Shown here: one piece after another, positions 17,799-25,763 of the stretch
Numbering within the stretch: position 1 is the stretch's first letter
Layout: each line of letters begins with the position of its first letter
Assembly: GCF_021107415.1 (NCBI RefSeq)
Contig: NZ_JAIOSW010000397.1
Coordinates: 1 to 34,500 of the forward strand
DNA from: Desulfobacula sp.
Lineage (GTDB): Bacteria > Desulfobacterota > Desulfobacteria > Desulfobacterales > Desulfobacteraceae
Length of the DNA stretch: 34,500 bases
Direction of reading: 5' to 3'
Program-made: the position numbers and the translations under genes
The notes under the pieces: generated by a model
The model's input: the letters and a program-made list of their open reading frames with translations, nothing else
Database searches by the model: none
What the model was told of the DNA's origin: nothing

Positions 17799-17853
17799 AA
17801 AAAAAATAATTCAAAATATAGCTGCCTTATTTATCAGACAAATTATTTTTTTT
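17799..17853. repeat. Perfect 13-bp inverted repeat, 29-nt spacer
   Basis: The left arm, eight A followed by TAATT at 17799-17811, is exactly complementary to the right arm, AATTA followed by eight T at 17841-17853. The spacer is 17812-17840. The arms contain only A and T, so a hairpin would be weak. The A/T tracts suggest curved DNA or a protein-binding site instead. No gene ends into it from either side, which makes a terminator role unlikely. Confidence 0.7.
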
Positions 17854-17912
17854 ACACTATAAGAAAATCGGGCATTATTCAAGAAAGGATGTTTTTGATA
17901 AAAAAATAAGCA

Positions 17913-17937
17913 AAGGATTTTGGAAGGATTTTGGAAG
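17913..17937. repeat. Tandem 11-bp repeat AAGGATTTTGG, 2.3 copies
   Basis: AAGGATTTTGG occurs at 17913-17923 and 17924-17934 and begins again (AAG) at 17935-17937. The period is one DNA helical turn, so both copies present the same face. It lies about 75 nt upstream of the HAD start codon, a position where an activator could bind. Chance occurrence in AT-rich DNA is possible. Confidence 0.6.
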
Positions 17938-18009
17938 TTGCTTTATAGTAAAAACTTGTGATATTCTTTTTCCATCAGGGTACTTTTGATGGTTTATACA
18001 GGAGAGTGT

Positions 18010-18594
18010 ATGCGAATTGGAATAGATTTTGATAACACCATTATTTGTTATGATACTGTTTTCAATAAAGTTGGCATTGAAAAAGGTCTTCTTCCTGAGA
18101 ACCTGCCTGTAGGCAAGGGCTTTGTCAGGGATTATTTGAGGAAGCACGATAAAGAAAAAGAATGGATCTGGCTCCAGGGATATGTCTATGGCACAAGGCT
18201 TTCAGAGGCTGATATATATGGAGGAGTAGAGGAATTCCTGACATATAGTAAAACTGCAGGCATAGATTGTTTTATTGTCAGTCATAAAACTATCTATCCT
18301 TATTCCGGGGACAAATATGATCTTCACAAGTCGGCATCTGAGTGGATACAGCATCAGAAGCTTGATATAGAATTTTTTTTTGAATTAACAAAAGAAGATA
18401 AAATCAAGAGGGTCAGCGATTTGAACTGTTCTTATTTCATTGATGATCTTCCTGAATTTTTAATGCTCCCTGGTTTCCCTGAAAAGTTGATTAAAATTCT
18501 CTTTGATCCTCTAAATAAATATTGCGCTTCAGATTTTGGCTATCAATATGCCGCTTCCTGGAATGATATTTTAGCCATGTTTAAAAATGTATAA
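18010..18594 (+). CDS. HAD-superfamily phosphatase-like hydrolase
   Basis: From ATG 18010 the protein has 194 aa. Motif I is D6-F-D8-N-T in IGIDFDNTI, with D6 the expected nucleophile. Motif II is probably the serine in CFIVSHKTIYP. Motif III is a lysine near TKEDKIKRV, and motif IV is the double aspartate in YFIDDLPEF. All HAD elements are therefore present. The gene overlaps the CMP-nonulosonate synthetase gene by 8 nt. Possible roles are dephosphorylation of a nonulosonate phosphate or of a heptose bisphosphate (a GmhB-like job), and the sequence does not decide between them. ATG 18010 has an AGGAG ribosome-binding site; upstream in-frame TTG 17986 and ATG 17989 lack one. Confidence 0.75.
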   Translation: MRIGIDFDNTIICYDTVFNKVGIEKGLLPENLPVGKGFVRDYLRKHDKEKEWIWLQGYVYGTRLSEADIYGGVEEFLTYSKTAGIDCFIVSHKTIYPYSGDKYDLHKSASEWIQHQKLDIEFFFELTKEDKIKRVSDLNCSYFIDDLPEFLMLPGFPEKLIKILFDPLNKYCASDFGYQYAASWNDILAMFKNV

Positions 18595-19315
18595 CGATCA
18601 GAGAATTCTGGGGTTAATAACAGCAAGAGGCGGTAGTAAAGGCCTTCCGGGGAAGAATATAATAAATATTGCGGGGAAACCGTTAATCGCCTGGACAATA
18701 GAATGTGCTCAAAAGAGCGGATATTTGGATAGACTGATTGTATCCACGGACAACAATGAGATTGCAAGGGTTTGCAGGGAGTATAATGCCCAGGTTCCTT
18801 TTCTAAGACCTGCCCATTTAGCTTCGGATACTGCAACTTCAATTGATGTGGTGATGCATGCAATTGATACTTTAAAAGAAAAAGGGGAGGAATATGACTA
18901 TATTTGTTTGCTTGAGCCAACGTCTCCCTTAAGAGAGCCCCATGATATTGATGATTCCATAAAACAATTGATAAATATGCCTGATGCTGAAGCAATAGTT
19001 GGTGTCTGTCCATTGGAAAGTATGCACCCGGAATTTAACGTCACAATGGATGTTCATAATTTTATTAGTAAATATGAAACAGGACAGAACATAAAATCCT
19101 TACGAAGACAGGACTTAGCATCAGTATATTTTTTTGAAGGGACAATCTATATTTCTAAAATATCCGCTGTTAGGGAAAAAATGGGTTTTTACCATGATAA
19201 GACACTGGGATATATTGTTCCAAGGCATAAAAGTATAGAAATCGATGACCAATATGATATTTTAATGGCAGAAGCTATCTTAAAAGAAAGATTAAATAAG
19301 GCAAACCATGAGTGA
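18587..19315 (+). CDS. legF: CMP-nonulosonic acid cytidylyltransferase (LegF/NeuA/PtmB type)
   Basis: At 242 aa this is the standard single-domain size. LGLITARGGSKGLPGKN (residues 8-24) is the CTP-binding signature. LIVSTDNNEIA and CLLEPTSPLR follow at the usual places, and a YFFEGTIYISK segment lies near the active site. The enzyme activates legionaminic acid (or a derivative) with CTP to give the CMP-sugar used by glycosyltransferases, completing the LegB-C-H-G-I-F route. Its start overlaps the HAD stop, and its stop overlaps the next aminotransferase start (each by 8 nt), so all three are translationally coupled. NeuA, LegF and PseF share these motifs, and the LegF choice comes from the rest of the pathway. 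Confidence 0.9.
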   Translation: MYNDQRILGLITARGGSKGLPGKNIINIAGKPLIAWTIECAQKSGYLDRLIVSTDNNEIARVCREYNAQVPFLRPAHLASDTATSIDVVMHAIDTLKEKGEEYDYICLLEPTSPLREPHDIDDSIKQLINMPDAEAIVGVCPLESMHPEFNVTMDVHNFISKYETGQNIKSLRRQDLASVYFFEGTIYISKISAVREKMGFYHDKTLGYIVPRHKSIEIDDQYDILMAEAILKERLNKANHE

Positions 19316-20624
19316 AAATAGCGGCATAAAGCTTTATAGGAAAGCAAGGAAGATAATTCCCGGAGGGAGTCAATTGTTGTCGAAGCGACCAGAGATGTTT
19401 CTACCGGAACAATGGCCGTCATATTATTCAAAATCTAAAGGTGTAAATGTTTGGGACCTTGATGGAAATAAATATACAGATATGAGTATATTTGGGGTGG
19501 GCGCCTGTATTTTAGGATTTTGTGATGAGGATGTTGATACTGCTGTTATTTCTGCCGTAAAAAATGGGAATATGACAACATTGAATCCACCTGAAGAGGT
19601 TGAACTGGCAGAACTTTTATGTGAAATACATCCTTGGGCCAAAAGAGTCCGTTATGCCCGCAGCGGGGGCGAAATTCTGGCAATAGCCATTAGAATTGCC
19701 CGGGCAGCAACCGGGAAAAACAGGGTTGCTTTTTGTGGATATCATGGCTGGTCTGATTGGTATATTTCCTCCAATTTGTCCGAGGACGCAAATTTGGATG
19801 GTCACCTTTTGCCAGGGCTTAAGCCTTTAGGAATTCCAAGAGAACTAACCAACACAGCTATTCCTTTTAATTATAATAAAATAAAGGAGTTGATCAGTAT
19901 CGTCGATACTTATAATGACATTGGGGTCATTATCATGGAACCGGTTCGTAATTATGGACCCGAAGATGATTTTTTAAAAAAAGTGAGGGATATTGCAGAT
20001 AAAATCGGTGCGGTTTTGATCTTTGATGAAGTTACCAGTGGCTGGCGGATTAATGAGGGGGGTATTCATTTAACAATGGGGGTAGAACCTGATATGGCTG
20101 CATATGCCAAAGGAATGTCAAACGGCTATCCCATGGCAGCTCTTATTGGTCGTTCCGGTTTAATGGAAGTTGCTCAGGATACTTTCATCAGCAGCACGTA
20201 CTGGACAGATCGAATTGGCCCTACAGCTGCATTGGCGACCATCAGGAAATTTAGAAAATGCAATGCAGGTGACTATTTAAATCGACTGGGGAAAATTCTT
20301 CAGTGTGGAATAAGGAAAATGGCTGAAAGGCATTTGATCAAATTGGAAATAATCGGTATCCCACCATTAACCCATATGTCATTTCAATACGGTGAGATGA
20401 ATAGTAAATTGAAAACTCTATTTATACAGGAAATGCTGGAAAGAAACTATATCGCCTCCTTGAGTGTGTATTTGTCTTATTCTCATAATGAGGTTGTATT
20501 GGAAGAGTATTTTAATGCTTTAGACGATGTTTTTGGAATATTAGCCGATAGTATTGAAAATGATACACTGGATAAAAAAATAAAAGGGCCTTTAGCTCAT
20601 TCAAGCTTTAAGCGATTAACCTGA
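19308..20624 (+). CDS. Class III PLP-dependent aminotransferase (GSAM-like)
   Basis: The 438-aa protein belongs to the glutamate-1-semialdehyde aminomutase-like branch of class III aminotransferases. It opens with KARKIIPGGSQLLSKRPE, contains YARSGGEILAIAIRIAR and FCGYHGWSDWY, and has the PLP aspartate in LIFDEVTSGWR. The PLP lysine is K268 in AYAKGMSNGYPMAALIG. The canonical GSAM motif differs (GKVIGGGFP), and the locus is for glycans, so tetrapyrrole synthesis is unlikely. A sugar or small-molecule amination or aminomutase step is more likely. The gene is translationally coupled to legF by an 8-nt overlap. Candidate substrates are an aldehyde or ketone of the nonulosonate or of an acyl side group. 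The exact reaction is unknown. Confidence 0.83.
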   Translation: MSENSGIKLYRKARKIIPGGSQLLSKRPEMFLPEQWPSYYSKSKGVNVWDLDGNKYTDMSIFGVGACILGFCDEDVDTAVISAVKNGNMTTLNPPEEVELAELLCEIHPWAKRVRYARSGGEILAIAIRIARAATGKNRVAFCGYHGWSDWYISSNLSEDANLDGHLLPGLKPLGIPRELTNTAIPFNYNKIKELISIVDTYNDIGVIIMEPVRNYGPEDDFLKKVRDIADKIGAVLIFDEVTSGWRINEGGIHLTMGVEPDMAAYAKGMSNGYPMAALIGRSGLMEVAQDTFISSTYWTDRIGPTAALATIRKFRKCNAGDYLNRLGKILQCGIRKMAERHLIKLEIIGIPPLTHMSFQYGEMNSKLKTLFIQEMLERNYIASLSVYLSYSHNEVVLEEYFNALDDVFGILADSIENDTLDKKIKGPLAHSSFKRLT

Positions 20625-20667
20625 TTTGTTAGTAAAAAGATAGGTTTGCTTTTTACAGGAGAATAAA

Positions 20668-21858
20668 ATGAGAAGATGTAAAAAATGTATTTTACCTGAA
20701 ACACATGATACTTTGATGTTTGATGACAAAGGCGTCTGTAGTGTATGCCGTCAGATTGAATTTAAAAATGAGAAGATAGATTGGGCTGCAAGAAGCCAGG
20801 AATTGAATGAATTGATTGCTTTATATAAGAACAAGGGCCTTTATGATTGTATTGTACCGTTTTCAGGTGGTAAAGACAGTACGTTTCAACTATGGTACAT
20901 TGTAAAAGAGCTCAAACTTAAACCTTTGGTTGTGAGATTTAATCATTGGGGATATCGACCGGCAGTTCATGAAAATAATACGCGTACTTTTAAAATATTG
21001 GGAGTTGATGTTTTTGAATTTACTGCCAATTGGCATGTCGTAAGAGAATTGATGTTAGAGTCTTTAAAAAGAAGAGGTGATTTTTGCTGGCATTGCCATA
21101 CCGGGATTTATGCGGGCGTTATTCACATGGCCATAAAATTTGATACTCCATTAATTTTTTGGGGAGAATCATTGGCGGAATATGCTTCCTGGTATTCCTA
21201 TGAAGAAAAGGAAGAAGTAGATGAAAAGAGATTCAACAGAGCTATGAACCTGGGTATTACAGCTGATGATATGTATGAATTCTTAGGAGGACGTGTCAGT
21301 AAAAGAGATTTATGGATGTTTTTATTCCCATCCAGAAAAGTCTATCGGCAAGCCAGGATCAAATCGATTTGCCTGGGTAGTTATATAAAGTGGGATACCA
21401 GACGTCAGGTGGAGATCATTAAGCGGGAATTGGGGTGGAAAGGGTTGGACGTAGAAGGGGTACCGCCTGAATACGATTATGAAAAAATTGAGTGCCAATG
21501 GCTGGGAATTCGCGATTATGCAAAATTTATTAAACGTGGATACGGTCGAACAAATCACCTTGCCTGCATTGATATCCGAAATAATCGGTTAAAACGAAAA
21601 AAAGCTTGTGAAATGGAGAAAAAGTTTGATGGGAAAAGACCTGCTTCACTTAATCGGTTTTTGGAATTTTTACAAATAACAGAAGAAGAGTTTTATGAAA
21701 TATTGTCAAAACACCGGGTTCACCCATGGGAATTTGACAAAAATAAGGTAGAGAATGGTGAACCACTATCTGATATGAATCAATGGGATCATACATTAGT
21801 AGATAAATCATTAGGCCCGTTAAAAAGTAAGCTGGGAAAGACAGAAACCTATTTATGA
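20668..21858 (+). CDS. wbpG: N-acetyl sugar amidotransferase, WbpG/PseA family
   Basis: The 396-aa protein has the PP-loop ATP pyrophosphatase motif SGGKDS at residues 66-71. N-terminal pairs C4-x2-C7 and C24-x2-C27 look like a zinc site, and a further C140-x2-C143 pair lies in FCWHCHTG. These features define the WbpG/PseA/LpsG family. Members convert an N-acetyl group on a sugar into an acetamidino group, using ammonia from a HisH-type glutaminase. The next two genes are HisH and HisF paralogues, the same trio as in Pseudomonas aeruginosa wbpG-hisH2-hisF2. The target is likely a legionaminic-type acid, since acetamidino-legionaminic acids are known in Legionella and Campylobacter. An AGGAG ribosome-binding site sits 7 nt before ATG 20668. 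Confidence 0.88.
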   Translation: MRRCKKCILPETHDTLMFDDKGVCSVCRQIEFKNEKIDWAARSQELNELIALYKNKGLYDCIVPFSGGKDSTFQLWYIVKELKLKPLVVRFNHWGYRPAVHENNTRTFKILGVDVFEFTANWHVVRELMLESLKRRGDFCWHCHTGIYAGVIHMAIKFDTPLIFWGESLAEYASWYSYEEKEEVDEKRFNRAMNLGITADDMYEFLGGRVSKRDLWMFLFPSRKVYRQARIKSICLGSYIKWDTRRQVEIIKRELGWKGLDVEGVPPEYDYEKIECQWLGIRDYAKFIKRGYGRTNHLACIDIRNNRLKRKKACEMEKKFDGKRPASLNRFLEFLQITEEEFYEILSKHRVHPWEFDKNKVENGEPLSDMNQWDHTLVDKSLGPLKSKLGKTETYL

Positions 21859-22475
21859 TTGCAATTATTGACTATGGAATGGGGAATGTCCGTTCTGTTT
21901 ATAACGCTTTTGATTTTATCGGGGAAGATGTAGAAATAACCGCTGATCCGCAGAAGATCGCAAATGCTTCCAGAATCGTGCTGCCGGGTGTTGGTGCTTT
22001 TGGTAAAGCAATGCTTAATTTGAATGAAAGAGGATTGGTTGAAATTTTACATAGAGAAGTTTTGGAAAAGGGCAAGCCTTTTTTAGGAATTTGTCTTGGG
22101 ATGCAGCTTTTAACCCAAAGCAGTTCCGAACATGGCTTCACTAAAGGGTTAGGCTGGATTCCAGGGAAAGTGAGGATGTTTGATCTGTCGAATTCACAAT
22201 TGAAACTTCCCCACATGGGCTGGAATGATATCACAACAAAAATATCCCATCCGGTTTTTGATAATCTAAGAGAGGATCACTTTACTTTTTTCTTTGTTCA
22301 CAGCTATCATATAATAATCGAAAATCAGAAAGATATAGCGGCGACTTGTGAATACGGGTATAATTTTACTGCATCAATAGCCAGAGATAATATTTTCGCT
22401 ACACAGTTTCATCCGGAAAAAAGCCAGGACAATGGTATTCAGGTTTTGGAAAACTTTGTTAAATGGGAGTGCTGA
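21855..22475 (+). CDS. hisH: HisH-type glutaminase subunit for sugar amidation
   Basis: The 206-aa class I glutamine amidotransferase has its full triad: C80 in GICLGMQLL, and H186 and E188 in FHPEKS. It begins IAIIDYGMGNVRSVYNAF, as HisH does. It hydrolyses glutamine to supply ammonia. The gene overlaps wbpG by the ATGA junction and is followed by a HisF paralogue after 6 nt. No other histidine gene is in the window, so this is most likely the glutaminase of the WbpG amidation complex rather than imidazole glycerol phosphate synthase of histidine synthesis. Confidence 0.88.
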   Translation: MIAIIDYGMGNVRSVYNAFDFIGEDVEITADPQKIANASRIVLPGVGAFGKAMLNLNERGLVEILHREVLEKGKPFLGICLGMQLLTQSSSEHGFTKGLGWIPGKVRMFDLSNSQLKLPHMGWNDITTKISHPVFDNLREDHFTFFFVHSYHIIIENQKDIAATCEYGYNFTASIARDNIFATQFHPEKSQDNGIQVLENFVKWEC

Positions 22476-22481
22476 ATACTT

Positions 22482-23258
22482 ATGCTTAAAAAAAGAATTA
22501 TTCCGAAATTTCTTCTGAAAGAAGGACGATTGATAAAAGGGGTTAAGTTTCATGATAATCACCGGGAATCCGGGAATCCGGTATCTACTGCAAAAGTTTA
22601 TGATTCATACGGGGTGGACGAGCTTGTTTTCTTGGACATCCTTGCTAGTGTTGAAAGCCGGAAAACGATGTTAGAGGTCATTAAAAGCGTATCAGAGGAA
22701 GTATTTATGCCGTTGACCGTCGGTGGTGGAGTGAAAAGTCTGAATGATGCGAGAGATTTATTATTTGTTGGCGCTGATAAAATTTCAATTAATACGGCAG
22801 CCGTAGAAAAGCCATATTTTATAAAAGAAGCAGCAAAATATTATGGTGATCAATGCATAGTGGGTTCAGTTGATTATAAAGAAATTGCACCAAATACCTT
22901 TCGTGTTTTTACCCATGGCGGTAATAAGAAGACTGAACTGGATCCGATCGAATGGAGCATGCAGTTACAAGATTTTCATTGCGGTGAAATCATGCTGACT
23001 TCGATTGATCTTGATGGAACCATGTCGGGTTATGATATTGAGATGATACAAAAGCTAAGCCGGAAACTGACTATTCCTCTCATCGCTTCAAGCGGAGCCG
23101 GATGCCTGGATGACTGTTGTTTTGCTTTTCAGGCGGGTGCCGATGCGATTACTATTAGCAGCATGTTTTTTTTTACCGATCATAGCCCTATAAAAGTTAG
23201 GTCTTATTTGAGTTCAAAAGGGATTAATGTAAGAGCAAGTAAAAGCAGTAGAAATTAA
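22482..23258 (+). CDS. hisF: HisF-like TIM barrel, probable ammonia-channel partner
   Basis: The 258-aa protein aligns by eye over its whole length with HisF: RIIPKFLLKEGRLIKGVKF at the start, FLDILAS, TVGGGV, ISINTAAVE, TSIDLDGTMSGYD and ASSGAGC. The key catalytic aspartate of HisF, D11 in the CLDV motif, is replaced here (P8-K9-F10-L11-L12). The second catalytic aspartate is kept in GSVDYK. Loss of the first should prevent cyclase chemistry while leaving the barrel and ammonia tunnel. This fits the HisF2 role in sugar amidation, where it links the HisH glutaminase to WbpG. The gene is separated from hisH by 6 nt. Confidence 0.87.
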   Translation: MLKKRIIPKFLLKEGRLIKGVKFHDNHRESGNPVSTAKVYDSYGVDELVFLDILASVESRKTMLEVIKSVSEEVFMPLTVGGGVKSLNDARDLLFVGADKISINTAAVEKPYFIKEAAKYYGDQCIVGSVDYKEIAPNTFRVFTHGGNKKTELDPIEWSMQLQDFHCGEIMLTSIDLDGTMSGYDIEMIQKLSRKLTIPLIASSGAGCLDDCCFAFQAGADAITISSMFFFTDHSPIKVRSYLSSKGINVRASKSSRN

Positions 23259-23275
23259 TTTAGGAGTATGGTGTC

Positions 23276-23944
23276 GTGTTTGTTCAATCATTGAATACTG
23301 AGAGCCTTGCCCAATATGTAACAAAACAAATCAATTTCAATTTTCCAGACAGAGTAATCCCTGTCGGTGAACTCATATTTTTTATGAAAACAGCTCTACA
23401 GCGAACTGAGTATTGTTTTTCGAAAATAAATATTAAATATTTTTTCAATGGAAAGCATGTTTTTTTTAATCATTTGAATACTGATCAATATGCAGTCTTC
23501 CTTTATTATTTATCCAATACAATCTGGAATGAAATATCAGATGAGAAACTGGCGTCAAAAGTATATTATTTAAATAAAGCATTACATAGTTTGGATATTT
23601 TTTATGAAATAAAATTACCAGATATATTTTTGCTGGTTCATTCTGTCGGGACGGTATTGGGAAGAGGTGACTATCAGGACAATCTGGTCGTCTATCAAAG
23701 AGTGACAGTAGGAGCGGATAAAAACGATAAATACCCGGTGCTTGGAAAAGGAGTTACGATGTACGGTGGCAGTGCTGTCATCGGAGATTGCAGGATTGGT
23801 AATAATTGTCTGGTTTCAATGGGTACGATTGTGATGGACAAAGATATCCCTGATAATATGGTTGTATTTAAGAGAAATTCACAAATTTTATATAAAACTA
23901 CAAAGAAAAGTGTGATTGAGAGATATTTTATATCCTCGGAATAG
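23276..23944 (+). CDS. Serine acetyltransferase-like hexapeptide acyltransferase
   Basis: The 222-aa protein starts at GTG 23276, fixed by an AGGAG ribosome-binding site 9 nt upstream. The N-terminal 130 residues are helical and little conserved. The C-terminal part is a left-handed beta-helix (LVVYQRVTVGADKND, VTMYGGSAVIGDCRIGNNC, LVSMGTIVMDKDIP), close to serine O-acetyltransferases. In this locus it more likely acetylates a sugar than serine, since no cysteine-synthesis gene is near. It follows the amidation trio by 17 nt and precedes an APH-like kinase by 31 nt. The HSVGTVLGRGDY segment corresponds to the SAT catalytic histidine region. Confidence 0.72.
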   Translation: MFVQSLNTESLAQYVTKQINFNFPDRVIPVGELIFFMKTALQRTEYCFSKINIKYFFNGKHVFFNHLNTDQYAVFLYYLSNTIWNEISDEKLASKVYYLNKALHSLDIFYEIKLPDIFLLVHSVGTVLGRGDYQDNLVVYQRVTVGADKNDKYPVLGKGVTMYGGSAVIGDCRIGNNCLVSMGTIVMDKDIPDNMVVFKRNSQILYKTTKKSVIERYFISSE

Positions 23945-23975
23945 TATATCAATTTTAGGTTATGTATGGTTCAAA

Positions 23976-24995
23976 ATGAATAATATCCATCAAATCAAAC
24001 AGATAATTCCTTTGGTTAGAAAAATGTTTGTCGACATGGGAATCAAAAAAAGTCAGATTGAGATAACACCCTTACAGGGAGGCAACAACAGGGTATATAA
24101 AGTAATTACTGATAATAAAAATTATGTTCTAAAGAAGTATTTCAAATCAGATAGAGATAAAAGAGACAGGCTTCAGGCCGAGTATCTCTTTTTCAATTAT
24201 GCACAGAATTGCAAAACCGCTTTGATTCCTGATCTGCTTTCGTGTGATATGGAAAACAGTATGGCCCTTTACGAATATGTTGAAGGAAGAAAGTTAAAAA
24301 AAGGTGAAATAGAAAAAGAACATGTGAGGCAGGCTCTGGGATTTGTCAGGGCAATTAATCAGCATAAGAATAGAAAATCAAGCATGGGAGCTTCTCTTTC
24401 GTTCGCGTCAGAAGGATGTTTCAGTATTGAAGAACATATTCAGTTAATGGACAGGAGAATAACAGCTCTCTCAGGTATGGAAATAAAGGATGATATCAGT
24501 AAAGAGGCTGAACAATTTATTCTGGCTGCACTTGTTCCTGAATGGAAATCAATAAGAGTATCGTTAAACAGTTACCTGGAAAAGAAAAAAAAGCTTGAAA
24601 GAGATGAACAGATAATTTCACCCTCGGATTTTGGTTTCCATAATGCAATATTGAAAAATGATAATCAGGTTTATTTTATTGATTTTGAGTATGCTGGTTG
24701 GGATGATCCGGTAAAAATGATATGTGATTTTTTCTGTCAGCCTGGGATACCTGTTCCCTTTAGATACTTTGAATATTTTACCGGCGGTATAAATGATATT
24801 ATAAAATCTTCCTATAATCTTGAAGAAAAAGCCAAGCTTCTTCTGCCCCTGCATAGGATCAAGTGGTGCTGTATCATACTTAATGATTTTCTGAAATTTG
24901 ATGCTAAAAGAAAACAATTTGCATCTTTTAATGAAGACAAGCGAAAGGAGCAATTAAAAAAGGCCATGGGTTATGCCCGGCAGTATCATATTTGA
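23976..24995 (+). CDS. Aminoglycoside/choline kinase-like phosphotransferase
   Basis: From ATG 23976 the protein has 339 aa. Residues TPLQGGNNRVYKVITDN form the nucleotide loop, and YVLKKYF carries the ATP-binding lysine. The catalytic loop is SPSDFGFHNAIL: aspartate and asparagine are kept, but the usual histidine two residues before the aspartate is proline. The metal-binding motif is YFIDFEYAGWDDP. This is the APH/choline-kinase fold. Nothing suggests antibiotic resistance. In a glycan locus it could phosphorylate a sugar, choline or another small alcohol. An upstream in-frame TTG at 23916 would overlap the acetyltransferase gene and is less likely. Substrate is unknown. Confidence 0.72.
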   Translation: MNNIHQIKQIIPLVRKMFVDMGIKKSQIEITPLQGGNNRVYKVITDNKNYVLKKYFKSDRDKRDRLQAEYLFFNYAQNCKTALIPDLLSCDMENSMALYEYVEGRKLKKGEIEKEHVRQALGFVRAINQHKNRKSSMGASLSFASEGCFSIEEHIQLMDRRITALSGMEIKDDISKEAEQFILAALVPEWKSIRVSLNSYLEKKKKLERDEQIISPSDFGFHNAILKNDNQVYFIDFEYAGWDDPVKMICDFFCQPGIPVPFRYFEYFTGGINDIIKSSYNLEEKAKLLLPLHRIKWCCIILNDFLKFDAKRKQFASFNEDKRKEQLKKAMGYARQYHI

Positions 24996-25079
24996 AGAAT
25001 GTTTTCTTTCATGCTGTTATAAAAGCATGTATATTGATACAAAATAGTTTGAAATCAATTTTATTTAAAGGAATTAATT

Positions 25080-25742
25080 ATGGCATATGTGGATTTTATT
25101 TCAGCAGTTCATAAAAGTACGAAGCGGGATTATGTGAAGCGGGTAAATGAATACCCAAAGGCAGAAGCGGCCCAAAAAGCAAAAGAGTGGGGATATGATT
25201 ATTGGGATGGGGATAGAAGAATTTGCTATGGTGGTTATACCTATGATGGGAGATGGGAAAAAGTTGCCAGGGCAATGGTTGAACATTATAAGCTTAAGCC
25301 GGGTGACCGTATTTTGGATGTTGGATGTGGCAAAGGGTTCTTATTATATGATTTTACAAAGGTTTTGCCTGGAATAGAAGTTGCCGGGATAGATATATCA
25401 GGTTATGCAATTAAAAATGCAAAAGAAGAAGTAAAAGATTATCTGAAGGTTGGGCATGCAGGAGAGCTGCCCTTTGAAGATAATAGTTTTGATCTGGTTG
25501 TCTCCATAACAACTCTTCATAATTTGTATTGTATGGATTTTGATCGTGCTTTAAGAGAAATTCAAAGAGTTGGAAAAAAGAACAAATATATGTGTGTGGA
25601 ATCTTACAGAAATGAACAGGAAAAAGTGAATCTTCTTTACTGGCAGGTAACCTGTGAAATGTTTTGCACGCCGGATGAATGGCAGTGGTGGTTTGATACA
25701 ACTGGCTATACCGGAGATCATTCATTTATCTATTTTGAATAA
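25080..25742 (+). CDS. Class I SAM-dependent methyltransferase
   Basis: The 220-aa protein has motif I RILDVGCGKGFLLYDF (residues 78-90), motif II VAGIDISGYAI and the post-II region ELPFEDNSFDLVVSITTLH. These are typical of small-molecule O- or N-methyltransferases. AAAGGA lies 7 nt before ATG 25080. It follows the kinase by 84 nt and precedes the dehydrogenase by 21 nt. A sugar O-methylation, or methylation of an amidino or amino group, would fit, but the sequence does not show which. Confidence 0.8.
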   Translation: MAYVDFISAVHKSTKRDYVKRVNEYPKAEAAQKAKEWGYDYWDGDRRICYGGYTYDGRWEKVARAMVEHYKLKPGDRILDVGCGKGFLLYDFTKVLPGIEVAGIDISGYAIKNAKEEVKDYLKVGHAGELPFEDNSFDLVVSITTLHNLYCMDFDRALREIQRVGKKNKYMCVESYRNEQEKVNLLYWQVTCEMFCTPDEWQWWFDTTGYTGDHSFIYFE

Positions 25743-25763
25743 AAATAAAAGATTGGAATAATT

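Larger units (their letters stand above)
17682..18009. promoter_or_regulatory. Divergent AT-rich spacer with 13-bp inverted repeat and tandem repeat
   Basis: I see no gene in this 328-nt stretch between the minus-strand methyltransferase unit and the plus-strand HAD gene. It must hold the promoters of both runs, but I could not pick convincing -35/-10 pairs. It contains a perfect 13-bp inverted repeat (eight A then TAATT at 17799-17811, AATTA then eight T at 17841-17853). It also has a tandem 11-bp repeat AAGGATTTTGG at 17913-17934 with a third partial copy. The ribosome-binding site AGGAG at about 18000-18004 sets the start of the next gene at 18010. Confidence 0.5.

Noticed and set aside
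19308..20624. Glutamate-1-semialdehyde aminomutase for tetrapyrrole synthesis
   Set aside because: The PLP-lysine region differs from the canonical motif, and the gene is coupled to the CMP-sugar synthetase.
21855..23258. HisH and HisF as histidine biosynthesis genes
   Set aside because: No other his gene is present, they are coupled to wbpG, and HisF lacks its first catalytic aspartate.
23976..24995. Aminoglycoside resistance gene
   Set aside because: Only the kinase fold is shared. The catalytic loop differs and the gene lies within a sugar operon.
25010..25029. Hairpin CATGCT/AGCATG before the methyltransferase gene
   Set aside because: It is six base pairs with no T tract. It could be chance or a minor processing site.
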